Source: JAAYAY01 sp964429355 (GTDB taxonomy: Bacteria; Planctomycetota; Planctomycetia; Pirellulales; Thermoguttaceae). Taken from it: DNA of 14,545 bases. A program made the position numbers and the translations under genes. The DNA lies in assembly GCA_964429355.1 (NCBI GenBank), contig CAYSCH010000247.1, positions 1 to 14,545 on the forward strand, given 5' to 3'. Shown here in pieces: positions 7,889 to 14,130 of this stretch (positions are counted from its first letter, which is position 1; each line of letters begins with the position of its first letter). The notes under the pieces were generated by a model, which was not told the origin of the DNA, ran no database searches, and worked only from the letters and a program-made list of their open reading frames with translations.

Positions 7889-8458
7889 CTAGCAGCTCTG
7901 AGAATCCTTATCAGCACCGGCGCGACCGTTGAGTACGAGTCGAATGTGGCCCGGCTCGACGGCCGGCCCGGCATCTGTGAAGCCCTGTCGTTTCAATAGC
8001 CGCATCGAGGGCGCGTTGTCTTCGGTTGTCTCGGCAATGATCTGCGCCACGTCTGGCTGAGCGAACGCCCAGTCGATCAAGGCACGGACCATCTCGGTGG
8101 CATATCCCTGGCCTTGGAAGCTAGCCAGAACCGAGTAGCCGATTTCAACCGTGCCGTCCTGCGGCGGTCCCTTGAAGCCGGCGCTGGCGATCAGGAGGTC
8201 GCCGACATCGCCCGGCAGCATGCCCGATGCCTCGTGCGACGCTCGCAACATCGCGTACCAGACGTACCAGCCGACCTGATCCGGTGCGGCTTCGATCCAT
8301 TCCAGAAAGACCGGTAGGGCATCTGCCAGAATCTCGGGCGGCCACGCATCGGGCACGGTTGCCCGCAGCAGCCGTGCAAATTCGGCGCGGTCCGTCAGTT
8401 CAGCCCGCGCCAAGGCGACGGTCGCCGGCAGCAATCGCATTCGAGCGGTTACAATCAT
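7889..8458 (-). CDS. GNAT-family N-acetyltransferase
   Basis: A 189-aa protein of the GNAT fold, expected to transfer an acetyl group from acetyl-CoA to an amine. GYSVLASFQGQGYATEMVRALIDWAF (residues 107-132) contains the pyrophosphate-binding motif A (QGQGYA, 115-120). ETTEDNAPSMRLLKRQGF (143-160) is the motif B region of RimJ/RimL-like members. The N-terminal half (LPATVALARAELTDRAEFARLL) resembles small GNATs that act on unknown small molecules or proteins. The ATG at 8458 was chosen because GGAG lies 9 nt upstream and similarity starts there; the upstream extension to 8671 is Arg-rich, unrelated sequence. The substrate is unknown. It is the nearest upstream gene on the same strand as the SnoaL operon, 80 bp away. 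Confidence 0.85.
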   Translation of the reverse strand: MIVTARMRLLPATVALARAELTDRAEFARLLRATVPDAWPPEILADALPVFLEWIEAAPDQVGWYVWYAMLRASHEASGMLPGDVGDLLIASAGFKGPPQDGTVEIGYSVLASFQGQGYATEMVRALIDWAFAQPDVAQIIAETTEDNAPSMRLLKRQGFTDAGPAVEPGHIRLVLNGRAGADKDSQSC

Positions 8459-8486
8459 GCGGTTTTCTCCAGGAAGGTCTCGCGGT

Positions 8487-8514
8487 ATGATAGCCAACCG
8501 GAGACGTTTGTAGA
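8487..8514 (-). promoter_or_regulatory. Possible promoter of the acetyltransferase gene
   Basis: On the minus strand, TCTACA (8514-8509), 16 bp and TATCAT (8492-8487) form a sigma70-like pair with a leader of about 20 nt. The -10 matches consensus at five of six positions and the -35 at four. It is a by-eye match only. Confidence 0.3.
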
Positions 8515-8589
8515 AGGGAATGGTCGTTTTGTACTGTCGCGCGGAATGATGAAGACGAGGGGCAATACCGAACCTCCGGCGTATTCGAG

Positions 8590-8817
8590 GTGTCTCAGGG
8601 CGTGGCCGTTCTCCACCGCAGCCGCCAGTGGATCGCCTCGCTGCTTGGCGACTGGGAAGACATTGCCGCATCGGACATTCAGGTCGTCACCATGAACGGC
8701 AACGAGGCATCTGGGATTTCAGTGGCTCGGCAAACGGCCCTTGGAGGGATGAACGTGGCGGTTTACCTGCGCAGGGGCAAGCAGACAGAAATGTTCTTCG
8801 GGGATGCCGCAACATGA
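8590..8817 (+). CDS. Short ORF of unknown nature upstream of rsgA
   Basis: A 75-aa reading frame from a GTG at 8590. Codon choice is GC-rich at third positions and protein-like, including VVTMNGNEASG and GMNVAVYLRRGKQTEMFFGD. Its stop codon overlaps an ATG of the rsgA frame as ATGA (8814-8817). I do not recognise the family. There is no good ribosome-binding site, and the frame is open further upstream to 8494 without an ATG, so this may be the 3' remnant of a decayed gene rather than an intact one. A non-coding reading of the segment is possible. Confidence 0.4.
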   Translation: MSQGVAVLHRSRQWIASLLGDWEDIAASDIQVVTMNGNEASGISVARQTALGGMNVAVYLRRGKQTEMFFGDAAT

Positions 8818-8867
8818 CCTTGGAAAGAGCCGCGACTGGAGATGAACGCCCATTACGTGAAGGCAAC

Positions 8868-9926
8868 ATGGACTTGGCCAGACTGGGATTCGACAAGTGG
8901 TTTGAGGACCGCATAGGCAACATTCAACAACCGCGGCAGAGCATTGCCCGTGTTACGGCCGTCGATCGGGAGGCGTTCCTTGTCAGAGATGGGCAAGGCG
9001 AGGCTGTTGCAGAACTTGCAGGCAAGGTGCGTTTTGCGACAGAATCGGCCGTCGACTTGCCGTGTGTTGGTGACTGGGTATGTGTCGAGCGACATGCCTC
9101 GGGCGGCCCGGCTATTGTCCAGGCGGTTCTGCCGAGAAGAAGCCTCTTGCGACGCAAATGCCCGGGCAAGGCCGTCGATTTCCAGATGATTGCGGCCAAC
9201 ATCGACATGGCCTTCATTGTCCAAGGATGCGGGTTTGATTTCAACCCAGCGAGGCTCGATCGCTACCTGATCATGGCCAGGGAAGGCCGTATTGAACCGT
9301 GCATTGTGCTGAGCAAAGCGGACCTGATTTCGTCCGAAGAGTTGGAAAAGACCATCGAGCAGGTGAGACACACTCCGGGCTCCACTCGCGTTCTTGCCAT
9401 CAGCAACATGACGAGCGTTGGATTGCAGGAGTTTCGGGGACTTCTTCTACCAGGCAAGACCTATTGCCTGCTCGGTTCCTCGGGAGTAGGAAAGACCACG
9501 CTTATCAACCGGCTCATCGGACGAGATGCGCTGGACACGAAGCCTGTCAGCGGGACGGGCGAAGGAGTGCATACCACGACTCGGCGTCATCTGCTGGTTC
9601 TCGGCAACGGAGCCCTCTTGATCGACACGCCGGGAATGCGTGAACTGGGTCTTCTTGGGGCAGGCGACGTAGTCAGCGCGACCTTCTCGGAAATCGAAGA
9701 CTTCGCCATGAACTGCCGTTTCTCGGATTGCACGCACACGAACGAGCCTGGTTGTGCCGTTCTGAAAGCGGTCAAGAGTGGCGAGTTGAGCGAGGAGCGA
9801 TACCAGAACTACCTCAAGCTCACGCACGAGACCGCCTTCTACGATCTTTCCTATGCCGAGAAGCGGCAAAAGGACAGAGCGTTCGGACGCTTCGTGAAAT
9901 CGGTGAAGAAGCAAATGAGAAAATGA
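8868..9926 (+). CDS. rsgA: Ribosome small-subunit-dependent GTPase RsgA
   Basis: A 352-aa circularly permuted GTPase that helps late 30S subunit maturation in the cytoplasm. An OB-fold region at about 25-90 is followed by the permuted G motifs: G4 as SKADL (149-153), G1 as GSSGVGKTTLINRL (203-216), G2 within HTTTR (235-239) and G3 as DTPGM (253-257). The zinc-binding segment is CRFSDCTHTNEPGC, with ligands C283, C288, H290 and C296. Length and motif order match the family. The start MDLARLGFDKWFEDR is typical of one RsgA branch, so the ATG at 8868 (AAGG upstream) is preferred over the in-frame ATG at 8814. Its codons use more A/T at third positions than the neighbouring genes, which could reflect a different history. 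The next gene on this strand begins 83 bp downstream. Confidence 0.92.
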   Translation: MDLARLGFDKWFEDRIGNIQQPRQSIARVTAVDREAFLVRDGQGEAVAELAGKVRFATESAVDLPCVGDWVCVERHASGGPAIVQAVLPRRSLLRRKCPGKAVDFQMIAANIDMAFIVQGCGFDFNPARLDRYLIMAREGRIEPCIVLSKADLISSEELEKTIEQVRHTPGSTRVLAISNMTSVGLQEFRGLLLPGKTYCLLGSSGVGKTTLINRLIGRDALDTKPVSGTGEGVHTTTRRHLLVLGNGALLIDTPGMRELGLLGAGDVVSATFSEIEDFAMNCRFSDCTHTNEPGCAVLKAVKSGELSEERYQNYLKLTHETAFYDLSYAEKRQKDRAFGRFVKSVKKQMRK

Positions 9927-10009
9927 GAGACAGGATGCTGTTCGATCATCGGCGTGACCTCGGGCGTCGATGCGATCAGCATTTGCCACCAAGCCGTCCT
10001 GGAGCAACA

Positions 10010-10609
10010 ATGACATCGGCAGACGTACTTCAACGAGCGGAACGGCAACGGAACAAGGCCGAGGCAATTCTACGCGATCTCGACCTGATGAACCGATGGC
10101 GGCGATTTGGCCGCCCGGTGCTGGTCGGGGCGCTGGCGATCGACGTAGCCGTCGCGCCGGACATCGACATGGAAATCTACTGTCCCGATTTGAAGATCGA
10201 GCACGGGTTTCAGGTGATTTCCCAGTGCGTCATGAACCCGCGAGTCACATCGGTCCAGTTCGTCAACGCCTTGAACACGCCGGACAAGGCGCTGTACTGG
10301 CAGGTGCACTATTGCGACGAGGCCGGCATCGACTGGAAGGTCGACATGTGGTCGGCTCCCGAGGATTACGCGCTGCCGCGAGGCGAGCACTTTGTCGGGC
10401 CGATGAAGGCCGCCTTGACGCAGGAAACTCGCATGGCGATCCTCACATTGAAGGAATCGCGAGCGGCCGGCGAACTGCCCATGTTTCTTTCGGTCGATCT
10501 CTATCGAGCGGTCATCGAAGGCGGCGTCCGCACGCCCGACCAGTGGCAAGAGTGGCAGCGGACGCACCAAACGGGCGTGTTGACCGACTGGAAACCGGCG
10601 ATACTTTAG
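10010..10609 (+). CDS. Nucleotidyltransferase-fold-like protein (small, uncharacterised)
   Basis: A 199-aa protein. The segment PVLVGALAIDVAVAPDIDMEIYC (36-58) has the nucleotidyltransferase-fold pattern: a strand, a Gly-Ala turn (G40, A41) and a D-x-D pair (D51, D53). A third acidic residue sits on a later strand in GIDWKVDMW (D112). These three acids would bind metal in a minimal nucleotidyltransferase domain. The C-terminal part is helical. I know similar 'hypothetical' proteins only as a pattern and cannot name a family or substrate. The ATG at 10010 has GGAG 5 nt upstream. It precedes two RlaP-type nucleotidyltransferases on the same strand, which supports a role in nucleotide transfer, but 237 bp separate it from them. 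The reading frame stays open from its TAG stop through to the next gene. Confidence 0.75.
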   Translation: MTSADVLQRAERQRNKAEAILRDLDLMNRWRRFGRPVLVGALAIDVAVAPDIDMEIYCPDLKIEHGFQVISQCVMNPRVTSVQFVNALNTPDKALYWQVHYCDEAGIDWKVDMWSAPEDYALPRGEHFVGPMKAALTQETRMAILTLKESRAAGELPMFLSVDLYRAVIEGGVRTPDQWQEWQRTHQTGVLTDWKPAIL

Positions 10610-10846
10610 GTCGGCGGCTGCGATTGTGCGACATGCGAGCACGCCCAGCCTAACGGCCAGGTCCTCGACCGCAAGGAATTTCCTGTTCAGCGAAACCTTC
10701 GAGCATACCAATCTCGCTGGGCGAGGCTGGTACGACAGGTTGGGCTTGCCGCATTGCCGAGATACACGGCTACCAAGTACGTTTCCTGCCCGTGGGGCCG
10801 GAGGATGCGAGCCTCGGCCCGCCGACGCAAATGGGAGTATTTGAAC
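10610..10846 (+). other. Spacer between the small nucleotidyltransferase and the first RlaP gene
   Basis: 237 bp with no gene I can defend. The frame shared by both flanking genes is open throughout after the TAG stop. It reads Cys- and Arg-rich sequence (CDCATCEHAQPNGQ near the start), but the first usable start codon is a TTG at 10754. A second frame ending at 10854 reads RIAEIHGYQVRFLPVGPEDA and also looks faintly protein-like. The segment may hold remnants of a gene or an internal promoter. Confidence 0.4.
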
Positions 10847-11797
10847 GTGGCTGATCGAGTCCATTTTCACGAACGTCTGATCTTCTCAGTCGGCACGCAG
10901 GTCGTGGCGTTACGAGATGTGACGGCGGATGGAGGCAGAATTCTGCACCCCAATGGTGCAGTTGGGGTCGTCGTGCGCTCGCCGAGCGATCCCGAGGGTC
11001 CCTATCGGGTCCGCTTTCTCGATGGCGTGGAAGATACGCTCGCCAAGAAGGATATCGTGTCCTTGGCCAGGTACAAGGAAGGCCAGATCGGCGACACCGA
11101 ACTTGCCTCGAAGCAAAGCAACTTGTACGAGCGGGTGATCTACCGCTGCGTGATCGGTTCCAGGGCCTATGGGCTGGACCACTCCGAGTCCGACACGGAT
11201 CGGCGGGGCATCTATGTGCCGCCTGCCGATCTGCACTGGTCGCTCTACGGCGTCCCCGAGCAACTGGAAAACGACCACACGCAGGAGGTTTACTGGGAAA
11301 TCCAAAAATTCCTCGTCCTGGCCCTGAAGGCGAACCCCAACGTGCTGGAGTGCCTCTTCACGCCGCTGGTGGAACTGGTCACGCCGCTGGCCGAGGAACT
11401 GCTCGCCATGCGGACGGCCTTCCTCTCCCGCATCGTCTATCAGACCTACAACGGCTACGTGATGTCGCAGTTCAAGCGAATGCAGGCCCACATCCGCAAC
11501 CACGGCGAGATGAAGTGGAAGCACGTGATGCACCTGATCCGGCTTCTGATCTCCGGCACGACTGTGCTGCGGGAGGGCTTCGTGCCGGTGAGAGTCGAAG
11601 AACATCGGGAACGACTCCTGGCGATCAAGCGAGGCGAGACGCCTTGGGACGAGGTGGACGAGTGGCGGCGCAGCCTGCACGAGGAGTTCGACGAGGCGTT
11701 CCGGCATACCTCGCTGCCGGATCGCCCCGACTACGAGAAGGCTAACCGGTTTCTGATCAAGGTCCGACGATGGACAGCGGAGGCAGACCCCTCATGA
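10847..11797 (+). CDS. RlaP-type nucleotidyltransferase (PF10127-like) with extra N-terminal small domain
   Basis: A 316-aa protein from a GTG at 10847 with GGAG 9 nt upstream (a TTG at 10841 is the alternative). Residues 1-80 form a small all-beta segment (VGTQVVALRDVT, GAVGVVVRSPSD, YRVRFLDG) resembling an SH3- or Tudor-like barrel. The catalytic domain starts at about 95: CVIGSRAYGLDHSESDTDRRGIYVPP holds GS (104-105), YG (108-109) and D116/D118 with R120-G121. A third acidic residue is probably E151 in VYWEIQKF. KANPNVLECLF and the helical HLIRLLISGTTVLREGF complete the family pattern. RlaP proteins are DNA-polymerase-beta-superfamily nucleotidyltransferases found with RNA repair genes; their exact reaction is unsettled. 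The gene's stop overlaps the next start by 4 nt, so it is part of one operon. Confidence 0.85.
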   Translation: MADRVHFHERLIFSVGTQVVALRDVTADGGRILHPNGAVGVVVRSPSDPEGPYRVRFLDGVEDTLAKKDIVSLARYKEGQIGDTELASKQSNLYERVIYRCVIGSRAYGLDHSESDTDRRGIYVPPADLHWSLYGVPEQLENDHTQEVYWEIQKFLVLALKANPNVLECLFTPLVELVTPLAEELLAMRTAFLSRIVYQTYNGYVMSQFKRMQAHIRNHGEMKWKHVMHLIRLLISGTTVLREGFVPVRVEEHRERLLAIKRGETPWDEVDEWRRSLHEEFDEAFRHTSLPDRPDYEKANRFLIKVRRWTAEADPS

Positions 11798-12570
11798 AGA
11801 TCGATCCACGCCTGCAAAAGCATGTGGACGGCCACCCGTTTCCGCTCGTGTTCGTCACGATCAGCGGGGCGCACCTCTACGGCTTCGCCTCGCCAGACTC
11901 CGATTTCGATCTGCGGGGCGTGCATCTCCTGCCCCTCGAACAGGTCGTCGGTCTCAAGATCGGCCAAGAGACGATCCAGAAGTCGGGCATCCACGATGGG
12001 CTGGAGATCGATCTGGTGACGCACGACGCCAGGAAGTTCTTCGGCCTTATGCTCAAGAAGAACGGCTACGTGATGGAACAGGTGCTATCTCCCCTCGTCC
12101 TTCACACGACGCCAGAGCATGAAGAACTCAAGGCGATTGCGGCCGACTGCCTGACCCGGCACCACGCCCACCACTATCTGGGATTCGCCGAGACCCAGTG
12201 GAAGCTCTTTGCGAAGGAGAACCCGCCCAGGGTCAAGCCCTTGCTCTACGTCTACCGGGTGCTCTTGACCGGCATCCACCTCATGCGGACAGGCACCGTC
12301 GAGGCGAACCTCGTGCGGCTCAACGAACAGGCCAAACTGCCGTACATTCCCGAGTTGATCAACCGCAAACAGTTAGGCTCGGAGAAGGAACGCCTGAATG
12401 AGGTGGACCTCGCCTTCCATCATCGAGAATACGAACGGCTGCGTGGAAAACTGCAAGAGGCGTTCGAGACAAGTTGTCTCCCCGAAAGCCCTCGGGGTGC
12501 AAAGGCTTTGCACGATCTCTTGGTGCGTCTGCGCCTACGAAAGCAGCAGATGCCGGTCTGCGGAAGTTGA
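11794..12570 (+). CDS. Second RlaP-type nucleotidyltransferase (PF10127-like)
   Basis: A 258-aa protein. FVTISGAHLYGFASPDSDFDLRGVHLLP (20-47) has the family core with G25-A26 in place of the usual Gly-Ser, Y29-G30, D35/D37/D39 and R41-G42. EIDLVTHD (71-78) supplies the third acidic strand, with D73 as the likely metal ligand. The remainder is helical (TQWKLFAKENPPRVKPLLYVYRVLLTGIHLMRTG), as expected for the C-terminal bundle. It lacks the N-terminal beta domain of the preceding protein and differs from it in nearly every position outside the core, so the two are old paralogues rather than a recent duplication. The start is the ATG at 11794, inside the ATGA overlap with the preceding stop, with GGAGG 10 nt upstream. 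The kinase gene begins 13 nt after its stop. Confidence 0.85.
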   Translation: MKIDPRLQKHVDGHPFPLVFVTISGAHLYGFASPDSDFDLRGVHLLPLEQVVGLKIGQETIQKSGIHDGLEIDLVTHDARKFFGLMLKKNGYVMEQVLSPLVLHTTPEHEELKAIAADCLTRHHAHHYLGFAETQWKLFAKENPPRVKPLLYVYRVLLTGIHLMRTGTVEANLVRLNEQAKLPYIPELINRKQLGSEKERLNEVDLAFHHREYERLRGKLQEAFETSCLPESPRGAKALHDLLVRLRLRKQQMPVCGS

Positions 12571-12583
12571 TGGAGCACCTGGA

Positions 12584-13033
12584 ATGGAAGCAGTGATCTT
12601 CATCGGCGTGCAAGCCTCGGGCAAGACGACGTTCTATCGGGAGCGGTTCTTCAGCACGCACGTCAGGATCAGCCTTGATTTACTGAAGACCCGCCATCGG
12701 GAGATGCGTTTCATGCAGGTTTGCCTGGAGACGCAGCAGCCGTTTGTGATCGACAATACCAATCCCACCAAGGAGGAGCGAAGGCGGTACATCGAACCGG
12801 CCAAGGCGGCAAAGTTCCGAGTTGTCGGATACTATCTCCAGTCGAGCGTCGACGAGTGCAAGGCCCGGAACGAAGGCCGTTGCGAAAACCAGCAGATTCC
12901 GCTCGTGGGACTGCTGGGCACGTACAAGCGGCTGGAATTGCCAAGCCTGAGCGAAGGCTTTGATGAGCTTTACTACGTGCGGATCGCCGAAGACGGCGGG
13001 TTCGTGATCGAGAGGTGGTCGGATGAAGTTTAA
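12584..13033 (+). CDS. Polynucleotide-kinase-like P-loop kinase
   Basis: A 149-aa single-domain kinase. The Walker A motif is GVQASGKTT (8-16). RISLDLLK (28-35) resembles the substrate-binding start of polynucleotide-kinase-type AAA_33 proteins. FVIDNTNPTKEERRRYI (54-70) is the Walker-B-like strand and following helix, and RNEGR (95-99) is the lid arginine segment. IPLVGLLGTYKRLELPSLSEGF (105-126) closes the domain. Proteins of this group phosphorylate 5'-hydroxyl ends of RNA or DNA; no phosphatase or ligase domain is attached here. Its place between RlaP and Thg1-like genes supports RNA ends as the substrate. The ATG at 12584 has GGAG 8 nt upstream, and the gene overlaps the Thg1-like gene by 11 nt. 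An activity on small molecules cannot be excluded from sequence alone. Confidence 0.83.
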   Translation: MEAVIFIGVQASGKTTFYRERFFSTHVRISLDLLKTRHREMRFMQVCLETQQPFVIDNTNPTKEERRRYIEPAKAAKFRVVGYYLQSSVDECKARNEGRCENQQIPLVGLLGTYKRLELPSLSEGFDELYYVRIAEDGGFVIERWSDEV

Positions 13034-13748
13034 CGAGTTGGATGACCGGATGCGGGTGTTCGAGACGGCGCACGATCTCTGCGTCCTGCCGGGGCTTTGG
13101 ATGGTCGCTCGATTGGACGGCCGGGGCTTCACCCGGCTGACCAAGGAGGTCCACCAGTTCGAGGCCCCGTTCGATCCGAGGTTCCGGGACATGATGCTCG
13201 ACACCACCGAGCACCTCATGGACTGCGGCTTCAAGGTCATCTACGGCTACACAGAGAGCGATGAAATCTCCCTCCTGCTCTCCCTGTCCGAGGATCGCTA
13301 CAACCGCAAATTGCGCAAACTGATCTCGATCCTGGCCGGGGAAGCCAGTGCCAAGTTCTCTCTCCTGTTGGGCGACGTGGCCTGCTTCGACTGCCGGGTC
13401 TCCCAGCTTCCCAGTCTCGATCTGGTGATCGACTACTTCCGCTGGCGCAGCGAGGACGCCCACCGCAATGCCTTGAACTCCCACTGCTACTGGTGCCTCC
13501 GCAAGGACGGCAAGAACGTGGCCGAGGCCACGGCAGCGGTCAAGGGGCTCACGACGGCCGAGAAGAACGAACTCCTCTTCCAGCACGGGATCAACTACAA
13601 CGACTTGCCTCGCTGGCAGAACGTCTGGACGGCTACTTCCTCGTCAGCCAGCCACCGGCTTCCGCCTGCGGTCCCCGGTCAAACAACATTCCCGAATCCA
13701 TGTCCGTCCTCCGAGTTGCCCGGCCAACCCAGCCGTACAAACCATTAA
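13023..13748 (+). CDS. Thg1-like 3'-to-5' RNA polymerase (tRNA-His guanylyltransferase family), C-terminus aberrant
   Basis: A 241-aa frame. Residues 1-199 are clearly Thg1-like. They include ARLDGRGFTRLTKE with metal ligand D32 (29-42), a FEAPFD segment (46-51), YGYTESDEISLLL (74-86) carrying S79, D80 and E81, CFDCRVSQLP (121-130), and YFRWRSEDAHRNALN (138-152). ELLFQHGINYNDLPRWQ (183-199) closes the match. The family adds nucleotides to RNA 5' ends in the reverse direction after activating a 5'-monophosphate; bacterial members repair 5'-truncated tRNAs. After Q199 family members normally continue with a KRG...YW-type segment and a further 40 or so residues. Here the frame runs into Pro/Ser-rich sequence (199-241) unlike the family, so the 3' end is probably frameshifted or replaced. 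The start has AGAGG 7 nt upstream. The catalytic palm residues are intact, so activity is possible. Confidence 0.85.
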   Translation: MKFNELDDRMRVFETAHDLCVLPGLWMVARLDGRGFTRLTKEVHQFEAPFDPRFRDMMLDTTEHLMDCGFKVIYGYTESDEISLLLSLSEDRYNRKLRKLISILAGEASAKFSLLLGDVACFDCRVSQLPSLDLVIDYFRWRSEDAHRNALNSHCYWCLRKDGKNVAEATAAVKGLTTAEKNELLFQHGINYNDLPRWQNVWTATSSSASHRLPPAVPGQTTFPNPCPSSELPGQPSRTNH

Positions 13749-13816
13749 ACCTCGAACGGACGAAGAAGTTTCTTTGCCCTCCGAAAGATTCACAGCCTCT
13801 GACTCCTGACTCCTGA
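13617..13816 (+). other. Possible frameshift at the end of the Thg1-like gene
   Basis: Directly after codon 199 (CAG), family resemblance is lost in the annotated frame. Adding one base in AACGT would switch reading to a frame giving ...RWQ-K-RLDGYFLVSQPP, which is nearer the expected KRG...Y(W/F) pattern and stays open to 13816. Beyond about ten residues that frame also stops resembling the family. The break may therefore be a real indel followed by unrelated DNA. Confidence 0.35.
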
Positions 13817-13842
13817 CCCCTGCCTCCAGCCATGCATACCAT
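13729..13842. repeat. Pair of 17-bp near-identical direct repeats
   Basis: CCAGCCGTACAAACCAT at 13729-13745 and CCAGCCATGCATACCAT at 13826-13842 match at 14 of 17 positions. The first lies at the aberrant end of the Thg1-like frame and the second just after the CTCCTGA repeats, so they bracket an 80-bp segment. The match could be coincidental or mark degenerate element ends. Confidence 0.35.
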
Positions 13843-13954
13843 TCGATGGAAAGCCTCTTCTCACAATCAGCGACTTGCCCGGAGCAACGCACTTCAGCGG
13901 AGCGATAGCTCCCACCGGTCGCCCCGTGCCCCTGTCCCTCTGTCCCCCGTCCCC

Positions 13955-13996
13955 TCCGATCTTCTATCTCCGATCTTCTATCTCCGATCTCCGCTC
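13955..13996. repeat. 14-bp tandem repeat, about 2.6 copies
   Basis: TCCGATCTTCTATC occurs at 13955-13968 and again at 13969-13982, followed by a diverging third copy beginning TCCGATCTCCG at 13983. The period is exact for two copies. Confidence 0.85.
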
Positions 13997-14081
13997 CCCC
14001 GCTCGCCAGGCCGCCCCCGGCCATCCACCTCGCACCCTCGCAGAATCCACCTCCCCTGCCGCCGGAAAAATACACAAGCCA

Positions 14082-14130
14082 CTCCCCGAGTCCGGGGAGC
14101 CACTTCCGAGGTAAAAGTGTCAGAAAACTT
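14082..14130. repeat. Palindrome cluster: perfect 7-bp hairpin followed by overlapping inverted repeats
   Basis: CTCCCCG (14082-14088), loop AGTC, CGGGGAG (14093-14099) is a perfect 7-bp stem. Immediately after it, CACTT (14101-14105) pairs with AAGTG (14115-14119), and AAGT (14115-14118) can instead pair with ACTT (14127-14130). There is no T-run after the strong stem, so it is not a standard intrinsic terminator for the plus strand. The arrangement resembles a REP-type palindromic unit, but no transposase is visible. Confidence 0.45.

Noticed and set aside
8459..8671. Upstream extension of the acetyltransferase to 8671
   Set aside because: The added 71 residues are Arg-rich and unrelated; GGAG sits in front of the ATG at 8458 and GNAT similarity starts there.
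10754..10846. Earlier TTG start at 10754 for the first RlaP gene
   Set aside because: The 31 extra residues are Arg-rich with no pattern, and GGAG is well placed for the GTG at 10847.
12711..13586. A 291-codon open frame on the minus strand
   Set aside because: It is antisense to the kinase and Thg1-like genes, which both show full motif sets; this is a shadow of their codon structure.
13955..13996. A possible CRISPR array
   Set aside because: The repeats are 14 bp, directly adjacent with no spacers, and no cas gene is present.
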